Origin: Spirochaetaceae bacterium
GTDB lineage: Bacteria > Spirochaetota > Spirochaetia > Treponematales > Breznakiellaceae
Length of the DNA: 18,245 nucleotides
Assembly (NCBI GenBank): GCA_031288215.1
Contig: JAITRV010000222.1
Location: 1 to 18,245 of the forward strand
Reading direction: 5' to 3'
Shown here: one piece after another, positions 6,880-13,647 of the stretch
Layout of the letters: every line of letters begins with the position of its first letter
How positions within the stretch are numbered: the stretch's first letter is position 1
Program-made: the position numbers and the translations under genes
The notes under the pieces: model-generated
Databases searched by the model: none
Seen by the model: the letters and a program-made list of their open reading frames with translations, nothing else
What the model was told of the DNA's origin: nothing

Positions 6880-7374
6880 ATGATAATAAAAGACAACGTG
6901 TTTGAGGTGTATCCCGACAATGTTTCGGCGGAGCTTATCGCCCACACCCGTCACGTAAGCGCGGTTACCCCGGAGGGGCTTTCCGCGGCGTGTATGAAAG
7001 ACGTGGACCCGGATTTCCGCATAAAAATGGAAACCGGCAAGATAATGATCGCCGGAAACAATTTCGGCTGCAATTCCAGCCGTGAATGGGCGCCGGCGGC
7101 GCTCTTATATTCGGGGGTGAAACTCATTGTGGCAAAAAGCTTTTCGCGGATCTTCTACCGCAGCGCCATAAACATCGGCCTTCCGATTTTGGAATGTAAA
7201 GACCTCGGGGACCTGGTAAAACCCGGCGACTGTATCGAAGTCGATCTAGCGGCCGGATCGATCCGCAATATAACCAGCGGCAGGCAGGGGCAGGGGACGG
7301 TGCTGCCCCCATTCCTGCTTGATATTATGACCGCCGGCGGACTGATGGAAAAGCTGAAAAGAGGAGCGGCGTAG
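6880..7374 (+). CDS. Aconitase-superfamily hydro-lyase, small subunit (LeuD type)
   Basis: This 164-residue swivelling-domain subunit partners the large subunit that ends nine bases upstream. The hallmark segment at residues 60-72 runs Asn-Asn-Phe-Gly-Cys-Asn-Ser66-Ser67-Arg68-Glu69-Trp-Ala-Pro. Ser66 and Arg68 correspond to the catalytic serine and substrate-binding arginine of aconitase. The later Ser-Phe-Ser-Arg-Ile-Phe-Tyr-Arg-Ser-Ala-Ile-Asn-Ile-Gly-Leu-Pro segment (87-102) is also typical. GAGGTGA precedes the ATG. Its N-terminus lacks the usual Thr-Asp-Gln-Ile motif, so the substrate loop differs from biosynthetic LeuD. Paired with the intact large subunit, it should form a working Fe-S enzyme. 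Confidence 0.88.
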   Translation: MIIKDNVFEVYPDNVSAELIAHTRHVSAVTPEGLSAACMKDVDPDFRIKMETGKIMIAGNNFGCNSSREWAPAALLYSGVKLIVAKSFSRIFYRSAINIGLPILECKDLGDLVKPGDCIEVDLAAGSIRNITSGRQGQGTVLPPFLLDIMTAGGLMEKLKRGAA

Positions 7375-7377
7375 GAT

Positions 7378-8481
7378 ATGCGGCAAGAAAGATTGGCGAT
7401 TCTCAAGGCCATGTCCGAAAAATTTGATGTCCCGGCGGTGCTGGTGTATAGCTGTGCCTGGCGCAAAGAAAATTTCAGATACCTTACGGGCCTTAATTTT
7501 TACGGATCCAACGCGATGGTTTTGTATCTGCGGGATACCGGGGAAGTTTTTATGTTTCTCTCCTCCCCCTACGATGAAAGCCGCGCCGGGGCAGAGCTGA
7601 AAGGGGTTCAGGGTTTTCTCCCCATGAACGGCCGGGGGCTTTCCCTGGCCCGGCTGCTGGAAAGCAGGAACATAAAGGCCCTCGGCCTTTCCGGGGGCGG
7701 GCTTTTTCCCGCCCCGCAGGCCAAGGCCCTCCGGGACCGAGGCGTTGAGTTTAAAAGCGCCGAAGGCTTTATTGAAAGAATCCGGTACCGCAAGACAGCG
7801 GAGGAGGTGGAATGCCTGCGGGCCGCGGTTCATTTGGCGGATCGGGCCTTCCCGGTATTTGTAGACGCTATCAGCCGGGGGCTGAATGAATTCCGGATTG
7901 TGGCGGAGGTCGAGTACGCCCTCAAGAAAATGGGGGCCGAGGACAACTTCATGCTGATCTCAACGGGCCGGAAAGAGGTGTACGGCATGACCCCGCCGAT
8001 GAATCGTGTCGCCAAACCCGGCGATTTGGTGCTTACCGAACTTACCCCCCAGTTGAACGGCTGGTGGTGCCAAATTTGCCGTACCGTGGTAAAGGGCGAG
8101 CCCAGCGGCGTGCAGAAGCGGATCTTTGATATTTTTATGGAAGCCGAAGAAGCGGGCCTTGCCCTTACCAGGCCGGGCGTGAACATCACCGAGGTGGCGA
8201 AAGCGGAAAACGACGTGTTCCGCAAATACGGGTACGGCGATTATATCACGTCCCGGTACACCCGGGTCCGCGGTCACGGCCACGGTATGCACCTGGACGA
8301 AGCCCCGACGGTTAATGAAGGGGTGGATCTGGTAATCGAAGAAGGGATGGTCATCGTGATTCATCCCAACACCTATAACCCCGAAACAGGATACATGGTC
8401 ATGGGTGATCCCGTGGTCGTAACAAAAGACGGGAACCGTATGCTTTCGACCACTGAACGCCGGTTGTTTCAGGCAGAATAA
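7378..8481 (+). CDS. Creatinase/M24-fold hydrolase lacking metal ligands
   Basis: The 367-residue protein has a creatinase-type N-terminal domain (about 1-140) and a pita-bread M24 domain (about 140-367). M24 metallopeptidases use Asp, Asp, His, Glu, Glu as metal ligands. Here the first Asp is Glu221, the second is Gln232 (Trp-Trp-Cys-Gln-Ile-Cys-Arg-Thr), His302 is kept (Gly-His-Gly-His302-Gly-Met), the first Glu is His329 (Ile-His-Pro-Asn) and the second is Gly343. A dinuclear metal centre is therefore unlikely. Creatinase itself is a metal-free member of this fold that hydrolyses a C-N bond, which makes amidine or amide hydrolysis more plausible than peptidase activity. GAGGAG and TAGGAT precede the ATG, four bases after the small-subunit gene. 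An Xaa-Pro peptidase label from automated annotation would probably be wrong. Confidence 0.8.
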   Translation: MRQERLAILKAMSEKFDVPAVLVYSCAWRKENFRYLTGLNFYGSNAMVLYLRDTGEVFMFLSSPYDESRAGAELKGVQGFLPMNGRGLSLARLLESRNIKALGLSGGGLFPAPQAKALRDRGVEFKSAEGFIERIRYRKTAEEVECLRAAVHLADRAFPVFVDAISRGLNEFRIVAEVEYALKKMGAEDNFMLISTGRKEVYGMTPPMNRVAKPGDLVLTELTPQLNGWWCQICRTVVKGEPSGVQKRIFDIFMEAEEAGLALTRPGVNITEVAKAENDVFRKYGYGDYITSRYTRVRGHGHGMHLDEAPTVNEGVDLVIEEGMVIVIHPNTYNPETGYMVMGDPVVVTKDGNRMLSTTERRLFQAE

Positions 8482-8512
8482 CAGGCAGCATAATATAAAG
8501 AAGGATTGTAAT

Positions 8513-9547
8513 ATGAAACGCGGATATATGGAACGAAACAGCGCCCTCCTGCCCGATGAACTGCTTGTTTTCCGCAGGAAAAAGTTAATCGAACAATTTG
8601 AAGCCTTCGGCGTTGACGCCGCGGTGGTATACGGCGATGTGGCAGACGCTGATGAACTGCACTATTTTGTAAACCTGGCGCCTTATTGGGGCAGCGCCAC
8701 CAGCATTATCGGCAAAGACGGCGCCCAAACGCTGGTAACCGGCATGACCGCCCGGGTTAATTTCTGGGTCTCCATGATGAGCGGCGTGGATAAGGCGGCC
8801 ATCAACGGCGCCGGGCCGAATGTCAATAAAGCCCTGGTGGGTTATTTGCGGGAGCATTTCGGCGAGGGGGCGTCCATCGGCATCGTCGGGGATTATTTCC
8901 CCGACGATATGCTGGCTGCCATCGAAGCGGGGGGATTTAAGGGCGTGTGGATGACCGAAGCCGCCCGGGAAATCAGCGCCGCCCAGGACGCCGGCTTTCA
9001 GGAGACCCTGCTCCAGGGGATAGCCCTGATGAACGAGGCGGTCTCGAAAAGCCTTGAAGGCGCCGAAACCGGCGGGCGGACCCTGCGGCATATCGCGGCG
9101 GACGTGGAATACGCCTGCCGGAGCGCCGGGGCAATGGACGCGCTCTTGCTTGCCGGCGGCCGGGACCTGCAATTCCGTAACGCCCCGGACAGGGCGGCCG
9201 GGGAACCCTGGACCCTGCTGATTCTGCTGCAGTACCTCGGCGAATGGATGGTAATTGCCAGGAACAGCGATCCCGCCCTGAACCGGGAAGCTTTTGCGGT
9301 CCGGGACGCGTATCTGCGGGAACTCCGCCCGGGGGAAACGGCGGCGGTTTCCAGTGAAAAGGAGTGGAACCTTGAACTGTGCCCCATGGTCCGCTCGGAT
9401 CATCTGAATTACCGGGCGGAAGGGGCTATTACCCTGGTTCCGGGACAGATTATCGGCCTTCGAGTTTCAAACAGGGAACAGGGAGTCATCATTGAAGATA
9501 TGGTATTGGTACGGGAAGCGGGGGGTAAGCTGCTGACTGTGGTTTGA
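8513..9547 (+). CDS. Second, more degenerate creatinase/M24-fold protein
   Basis: This 344-residue protein begins at ATG 8513 with AAGGA seven bases upstream. The N-terminal half resembles creatinase N-domains (Tyr-Gly-Asp-Val-Ala-Asp...Leu-His-Tyr-Phe-Val-Asn). The C-terminal half keeps the M24 outline, with an Arg-Pro-Gly-Glu segment at 272-275, Val-Pro-Gly-Gln at 309-312 and a closing Gly-Val-Ile-Ile-Glu-Asp-Met-Val-Leu-Val around 324-333. The two aspartate positions are replaced by hydrophobic residues near 234-248, the Gly-His-Gly segment is missing and one glutamate site reads Arg. Only a final Glu328 remains. It follows the other creatinase-like gene by 31 bases. The two may form a heteromer with one catalytic and one structural chain. 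Function is unknown; I do not expect peptidase activity. Confidence 0.75.
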   Translation: MKRGYMERNSALLPDELLVFRRKKLIEQFEAFGVDAAVVYGDVADADELHYFVNLAPYWGSATSIIGKDGAQTLVTGMTARVNFWVSMMSGVDKAAINGAGPNVNKALVGYLREHFGEGASIGIVGDYFPDDMLAAIEAGGFKGVWMTEAAREISAAQDAGFQETLLQGIALMNEAVSKSLEGAETGGRTLRHIAADVEYACRSAGAMDALLLAGGRDLQFRNAPDRAAGEPWTLLILLQYLGEWMVIARNSDPALNREAFAVRDAYLRELRPGETAAVSSEKEWNLELCPMVRSDHLNYRAEGAITLVPGQIIGLRVSNREQGVIIEDMVLVREAGGKLLTVV

Positions 9548-9551
9548 GTCT

Positions 9552-9565
9552 AACCCCATAGGGTT
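9552..9565 (+). terminator. Weak hairpin after the creatinase-like genes
   Basis: AACCC (9552-9556) pairs with GGGTT (9561-9565) around a CATA loop, just after the TGA of the preceding gene. Only GTTTG follows, so termination would be weak at best. Confidence 0.2.
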
Positions 9566-9619
9566 GTTTGAAGCTTCAGTTCTAATGTTTGCCATAATGG
9601 GTTGTGTTAACATGGGGCC

Positions 9620-9695
9620 CTGCTATCAAAACTCAGACCTGATAGTCTATTGAATGTTGTTCAATCGAGTTTTGAAGCAGCGAGTTTTGAAGCAG
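9620..9695 (+). repeat. Inverted plus tandem repeats able to form alternative hairpins
   Basis: A 15-base unit, CGAGTTTTGAAGCAG, is repeated perfectly in tandem at 9666-9680 and 9681-9695. Upstream, CTGCTATCAAAACTC (9620-9634) is its inverted copy, complementary except for one extra base. Between them are ATTGAA/TTCAAT (9649-9654 and 9660-9665, five-base loop) and a competing pair CTATCA/TGATAG (9623-9628 and 9640-9645). The competing pair uses the same upstream arm, so the structures exclude each other. The block lies in the AT-rich leader of the lipoprotein hydrolase gene. It may be an attenuator, a protein-binding site or the remnant of a mobile-element end. Confidence 0.5.
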
Positions 9696-9735
9696 GAACA
9701 TCTCCATTTTATTTATTTTTGAGGAGGATATCAGG

Positions 9736-11178
9736 ATGAAGAAGTTCGCGTTGATTCTACTGGTTTTATTTGGAGGGTTCGTTGTTATTACAGCATGTAA
9801 TACTCTGCCGACGGGAGGTGCTGATGGCGGGGGTCCGAAGTTATTAGCATTGCAAGTAAGGGATACTTATGGTATGTCGTCATTGGTACCTCCTTTCGCC
9901 CCACACATTCTTAAATATGATATGTATGTGCCGGAATATAATAACGCGGTGCTTTTTGAGACTACGGTACCTGATGGTTATAGAGCAGATTTTTACGGTG
10001 AGCAGGGGACCGCTACCAAGAAGAACGCCGATGGTGATTACGAAACCGGTAATTACTATCTGGGTGATTGGCCTGAGGGCTCAAAAATAATCATAACATC
10101 AGGCACCGGTGCGGTTCCTAACGTGTATCAAAGCTCTATCACGGTAGTTGACCAGGCAAACGCAAATAATAAGCAGGTTTATAACATTACCATCCACACT
10201 GCCGATGGAACACGTTATGCTGAAATGTTTACTGTCCATGCCGCGCCTGATGGTTATGCAGCCGCCGGCGGAAGACCCGGTGATGGAATAATCAACGGGT
10301 TTACACTTCCTGTCAGCATCTACTATCCTGCTGATATAGGACCCGCCGATATTGGTAATTTGCCTGTGATAACTGTCCTGCACGGAAGAGGAGCTGAAGT
10401 CCAGCCTACGGTCAATACTGTGCGGGGCACAGCGGCTGCGATTTGGGTAAAGGATTCCGAGGAAGGACGCAATCGTTGTATAGTTGTTGTACCCCACGCG
10501 GCCTGGGCAACAGGTTCAGGGGCCAATAAAACGTACTTTAATGATCCTCAAACTTTTAAACCTTGGGAAATTAATCATAGGAACCCAGCGCCGGAATATC
10601 GTGACGCATCTTGGAATTTCAGGACCGGCACTATTTCAGGTGATGGTAAAAATGGCCTTCTTCCCGCAAACGCTTCCGATGGTCAACCGCATACGCTTAC
10701 TCGATCGGCACTGGCTACCTTGGAACTCCTGGAAAAATTAAGAGACGGACAACTACAAATTGGATCTGTTGATTATAGACATTTAGGCCGGTATATTAAT
10801 CCTAAACGTATGTACATTACCGGGACTTCTGTCGGCGGTATGGGCGCCCAGGGATTTGTTATTGAACGTCCCGCTTTCTTCGCCGCGGCGGTAATTTTAT
10901 GCCCCCTCATGAAAATTCAAGAAAGTGAGGCGGCTGCCTTGAAAGATACGGCCTTCTGGTTTATCCACGGTGAGTTTGACACGGCTGTAGTGGCGAATAG
11001 TACCGTTTCTGCTGCCAATTTGAGATTTACGCGCAGGGCCGAAGCGTCCCCAAAAGGTGTCTTTGAAACGCTTTTTGACCAGGATTTCTTTCTGTACACG
11101 AATCACCATGCTGTCGGGAATCCTGGATTAGGGAACGTTAAAGTTCGCAATTGGCTCTTTCAGCAGGAGAGGCCCTAA
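9736..11178 (+). CDS. Lipoprotein alpha/beta hydrolase with N-terminal cadherin-like domain
   Basis: The protein has 480 residues. A lipoprotein signal ends Val-Ile-Thr-Ala-Cys21. Residues 35-155 look like a cadherin-like beta-sandwich (Leu-Lys-Tyr-Asp-Met-Tyr-Val-Pro; later Gln-Val-Tyr-Asn-Ile-Thr-Ile). Residues 165-480 are an alpha/beta hydrolase related to the esterase, depolymerase and prolyl-oligopeptidase group. An oxyanion-type His216-Gly-Arg-Gly is present. The nucleophile is Ser365 in Gly-Thr-Ser-Val-Gly-Gly, the acid is probably Asp415 in His-Gly-Glu-Phe-Asp, and the base is His457 or His458. It should act outside the inner membrane on an ester or a polymer. GAGGAGG lies eight bases before the ATG. 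Codon use is clearly AT-richer than its neighbours, and the gene interrupts an otherwise uniform operon, so a separate origin is likely. A short Pro-Ala-Asp-Ile-Gly repeat occurs at residues 198-207. Confidence 0.78.
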   Translation: MKKFALILLVLFGGFVVITACNTLPTGGADGGGPKLLALQVRDTYGMSSLVPPFAPHILKYDMYVPEYNNAVLFETTVPDGYRADFYGEQGTATKKNADGDYETGNYYLGDWPEGSKIIITSGTGAVPNVYQSSITVVDQANANNKQVYNITIHTADGTRYAEMFTVHAAPDGYAAAGGRPGDGIINGFTLPVSIYYPADIGPADIGNLPVITVLHGRGAEVQPTVNTVRGTAAAIWVKDSEEGRNRCIVVVPHAAWATGSGANKTYFNDPQTFKPWEINHRNPAPEYRDASWNFRTGTISGDGKNGLLPANASDGQPHTLTRSALATLELLEKLRDGQLQIGSVDYRHLGRYINPKRMYITGTSVGGMGAQGFVIERPAFFAAAVILCPLMKIQESEAAALKDTAFWFIHGEFDTAVVANSTVSAANLRFTRRAEASPKGVFETLFDQDFFLYTNHHAVGNPGLGNVKVRNWLFQQERP

Positions 11179-11321
11179 TGGAGAACTGGCTTGACCGACA
11201 GTTAGGCAGAAATAAAACAAACGGGGCAGTTGCAAAACTTCGGTTGTTGCGGCTGCAATCGCTTGAAAATACCGCTTTGCGGCCCATAAGGCGGCCCATA
11301 AGACAGAAACTGCCCGAATAA
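11178..11321 (+). CDS. Small 47-residue ORF overlapping the hydrolase stop (TAATG)
   Basis: The hydrolase stop TAA and an ATG overlap as TAATG, opening a 47-codon basic ORF that ends at 11321, 21 bases before the next large gene. It contains a 12-base near-perfect direct repeat (11280-11303) encoding Arg-Pro-Ile-Arg twice. I do not recognise the product, and apart from the overlap there is no independent proof of translation. It may simply be spacer. Confidence 0.3.
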   Translation: MENWLDRQLGRNKTNGAVAKLRLLRLQSLENTALRPIRRPIRQKLPE

Positions 11322-11342
11322 AAATCAAAGCGAGGAGATCCT

Positions 11343-12605
11343 ATGTCCATGAACATGATTGAAAAGATTTTAGCCAAAGCGAGCGGCCGGGAATCGGTGA
11401 GTCCCGGTGAGGTGGTGGTTGCCCGTGTGGACACCCAGATTCTCCATGATCTGAGCGGTTATATTACCGCCAATGTCTTTGACAAAGAAGTCAAGGGAAA
11501 GGTGAAATATCCTGACAGAACAGCCTTTGTGTTTGATCATCATTTTTCTCCGCCCACGGAGGAACGGGCCCGGGTCTTGGAACGGAGCCGTGAGTTTGCC
11601 CGCACCCACGGCACCCGTTTATACGACTGCGGATCGGGGAATATCCATCATGTCGCGGTCCGGAAAGGCATGGTGCGTCCCGGAACGGTGGTCGTCGGCA
11701 GTGACAGCCATACCCCCGTACACGGAACCCTGGGCTGCTTTGCCGCGGGGCTTGGAAACAATTCCCATGCCGCCACGGTTATGCCCTTCGGGAAAGCCTG
11801 GTTTATGGTGCCCCATACCATAAAAATAGAAATCCGGGGCAAAACAAAACATGGGGTATTCCCCCGGGACGCCGCCCTGTGGCTTACCGGCCAGATAGGA
11901 GAGGGGGGGGCGGTCTATAAGGCCCTGCACTTTACCGGGCAGTATATCGAGGATCTTGAGGTCTGGGATCGCTGGCTGTTTCCCCTGATCACCATTGATG
12001 TAGGCGGTAAATGCGCTTTCATCGATCCCGATGAAAAGACGGTGCAATTTGTCAAAGCGCTTACCGGGGAACCCTTTGAGGTGTTTACTTCTGACCCCGG
12101 CAGTGTATATGAAGAAACCAGGGAATATGACATCAGCGGCCTTGAGCCCCAGGTCGCGGCGTCGCCAACCCTCGGCAATCTTCAGAGCGTAAGGGGCGCT
12201 TTTTGGGGAAAGCCTGTTCAATGGGCGGAACTGGGGGGGCACGGCGGCGGACGCATAGAAGATTTCCGGGAGGCCGCGAAGATCCTCCGGGGCCGTCATA
12301 TCGCCCAAGGGGTGAAGTTCAACGCCGTTCCTTCAAGCCGGGAAGTGTTTAGCCAGGCCCTGAAAGAGGGATTGGTAGAAACCTTGTTTGATGCGGGGGC
12401 CTCATGGTTCCCTCCGAGCGCGGGATCAAACCAGGCGATCAATATGGGCGCCATGATTGAGGGTGAAGCGATGATATCCACCCAGGCCCGGAATTTCCCC
12501 GGCAGGAACGGCAGCCCCAAGGCGATCATGTACCTGTCTTCGGCCTCAACGGTCGCCGCCAGCGCCTTAAAGGGCTGTATCGCGGATCCCCGGGAATTCT
12601 TATAG
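11343..12605 (+). CDS. LeuC-type large subunit lacking all three Fe-S cysteines
   Basis: This 420-residue protein is colinear with the canonical large subunit encoded at 5626, including an identical-length C-terminal third. The three cluster ligands are replaced: Cys294 becomes His300 (Leu-Gly-Gly-His-Gly-Gly-Gly-Arg), Cys354 becomes Ala360 and Cys357 becomes Asn363 (Trp-Phe-Pro-Pro-Ser-Ala-Gly-Ser-Asn). The Asn of Ser-Asn-Arg-Asn that normally touches the cluster is Ala382. The substrate-binding Arg383 and Arg388, Asp121-Ser-His123-Thr and Asp65-His66 are retained. A 4Fe-4S centre therefore cannot form in the usual way, yet the substrate site looks preserved, so it is probably not a dead pseudogene. 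It may use another metal, no metal, or serve a binding or isomerase role. GAGGAG lies five bases before the chosen ATG. Two small-subunit genes follow. Confidence 0.87.
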   Translation: MSMNMIEKILAKASGRESVSPGEVVVARVDTQILHDLSGYITANVFDKEVKGKVKYPDRTAFVFDHHFSPPTEERARVLERSREFARTHGTRLYDCGSGNIHHVAVRKGMVRPGTVVVGSDSHTPVHGTLGCFAAGLGNNSHAATVMPFGKAWFMVPHTIKIEIRGKTKHGVFPRDAALWLTGQIGEGGAVYKALHFTGQYIEDLEVWDRWLFPLITIDVGGKCAFIDPDEKTVQFVKALTGEPFEVFTSDPGSVYEETREYDISGLEPQVAASPTLGNLQSVRGAFWGKPVQWAELGGHGGGRIEDFREAAKILRGRHIAQGVKFNAVPSSREVFSQALKEGLVETLFDAGASWFPPSAGSNQAINMGAMIEGEAMISTQARNFPGRNGSPKAIMYLSSASTVAASALKGCIADPREFL

Positions 12606-12655
12606 CCCCCGGGAGGCGGAAGCGTCAGGGGGAGTATAATAATAAGGGGGAATAT

Positions 12656-13156
12656 ATGGATATATTTAAGGGCCGCTGCTGGAAATTCGGAGATAATATT
12701 CCGACGGATCAGATAGTCCGGGCAGAACGGGTATTATTAACCATTGATGAAATGAAGCAGTATGTGCTTGAGAATTACAATCCGAACTTTGCCAGGGAGG
12801 TACAAGCCGGCGATATTTTGGTGGCGGGCAAGCACTTCGGCCAGTCCTCGGGCCGGGCCGTGGCGCCCAAGGCCCTCAAGGCCACCGGCATCGGCCTCGT
12901 CATTGTCGAATATGCGGCGCGGCTCTTTTACCGGAATGCCTTTGAAACGGGGCTTCCCCTCTTGGAATGTCCCGGAATACATGATATGGTTTCCGAAGGG
13001 GATATTGTGGAAGCCCGTTTGGAAACCGGCCTTGTCAGCAACCTCAGTACCGGAAGAACCCTGCAGGCCCGGCCGATTGCGCCGTTCTTGATGGAAATGC
13101 TGCGGGCCGGCGGGCTCATTGAAATGGCTCCCCGATTGGAAAGGATGACGGTATGA
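12656..13156 (+). CDS. LeuD-type small subunit, copy 2
   Basis: This 166-residue swivelling-domain protein has an N-terminal Phe-Gly-Asp-Asn-Ile-Pro-Thr-Asp-Gln-Ile motif (11-20), which is typical of LeuD. In the active-site segment at 59-71, the canonical Ser-Ser-Arg-Glu becomes Ser65-Gly66-Arg67-Ala68, and Cys becomes Gln63. The serine and arginine equivalent to the aconitase catalytic and substrate residues are kept, while Glu is lost. The following gene carries the same changes, which suggests they are selected. AAGGGGG lies five bases before the ATG, 50 bases after the cluster-less large subunit, its presumed partner. Its stop overlaps the next start as ATGA. Confidence 0.88.
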   Translation: MDIFKGRCWKFGDNIPTDQIVRAERVLLTIDEMKQYVLENYNPNFAREVQAGDILVAGKHFGQSSGRAVAPKALKATGIGLVIVEYAARLFYRNAFETGLPLLECPGIHDMVSEGDIVEARLETGLVSNLSTGRTLQARPIAPFLMEMLRAGGLIEMAPRLERMTV

Positions 13157-13647
13157 AAACTCATGGTCGATGTTGGAAATTCGGGGATAATATTCCCACG
13201 GATCAGATCGTGCGGGTGGATCGCGCCCTCGGCTCCATGGAAGAAATGGCACAACACGTACTCGAAAATTATAACCCCCGCTTTGCCCGGGAGGTTAAAC
13301 CGGGGGACGTTCTGGTGGCGGGAAAACATTTCGGCCAGTCCTCGGGCCGGGCCGTGGCGCCCAAGGCGATAAAAGCCACCGGGGTCGGCGTGGTGGTGGT
13401 GGAATACGCCTCCCGGCTGTTTTTCAGAAACGCCTTTGAAGTCGGGCTGCCCCTGCTGGAGTGCCCGGGCATTACCGGGGGCGTCGAGGACGGAGATATA
13501 CTCCTGGTCGATCCGGAGACAGGAAAAATTGTCAACGAGACCCGTCGGCGGGAATTTCAGGCAAAGCCGGTGGCGCCTTTTCTCATGGAAATGCTGAAGG
13601 CCGGAGGGCTCATTGAAATGGCGCCGAAATTGGCCGATGAAGCCTGA
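13153..13647 (+). CDS. LeuD-type small subunit, copy 3 (tandem paralogue)
   Basis: The 164-residue protein closely resembles the preceding small subunit along its whole length, with the same Gly-Asp-Asn-Ile-Pro-Thr-Asp-Gln-Ile motif (11-19) and the same His59-Phe-Gly-Gln-Ser-Ser64-Gly65-Arg66-Ala67 variant. A 38-base block is identical between the two genes (12836-12873 and 13330-13367), which points to recent duplication or gene conversion. The start overlaps the upstream stop (ATGA), so translation is coupled. Divergence is greatest near residues 108-130. The two may form a mixed complex with the large subunit or give two substrate ranges. The next gene starts on the base after its TGA. Confidence 0.88.
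   Translation: MKTHGRCWKFGDNIPTDQIVRVDRALGSMEEMAQHVLENYNPRFAREVKPGDVLVAGKHFGQSSGRAVAPKAIKATGVGVVVVEYASRLFFRNAFEVGLPLLECPGITGGVEDGDILLVDPETGKIVNETRRREFQAKPVAPFLMEMLKAGGLIEMAPKLADEA

Noticed and set aside
5626..7374. Assignment as leucine-biosynthetic leuC and leuD
   Set aside because: No other leucine genes are nearby, the N-terminal small-subunit motif differs, and the TRAP/IclR setting fits catabolism. I give no gene symbol.
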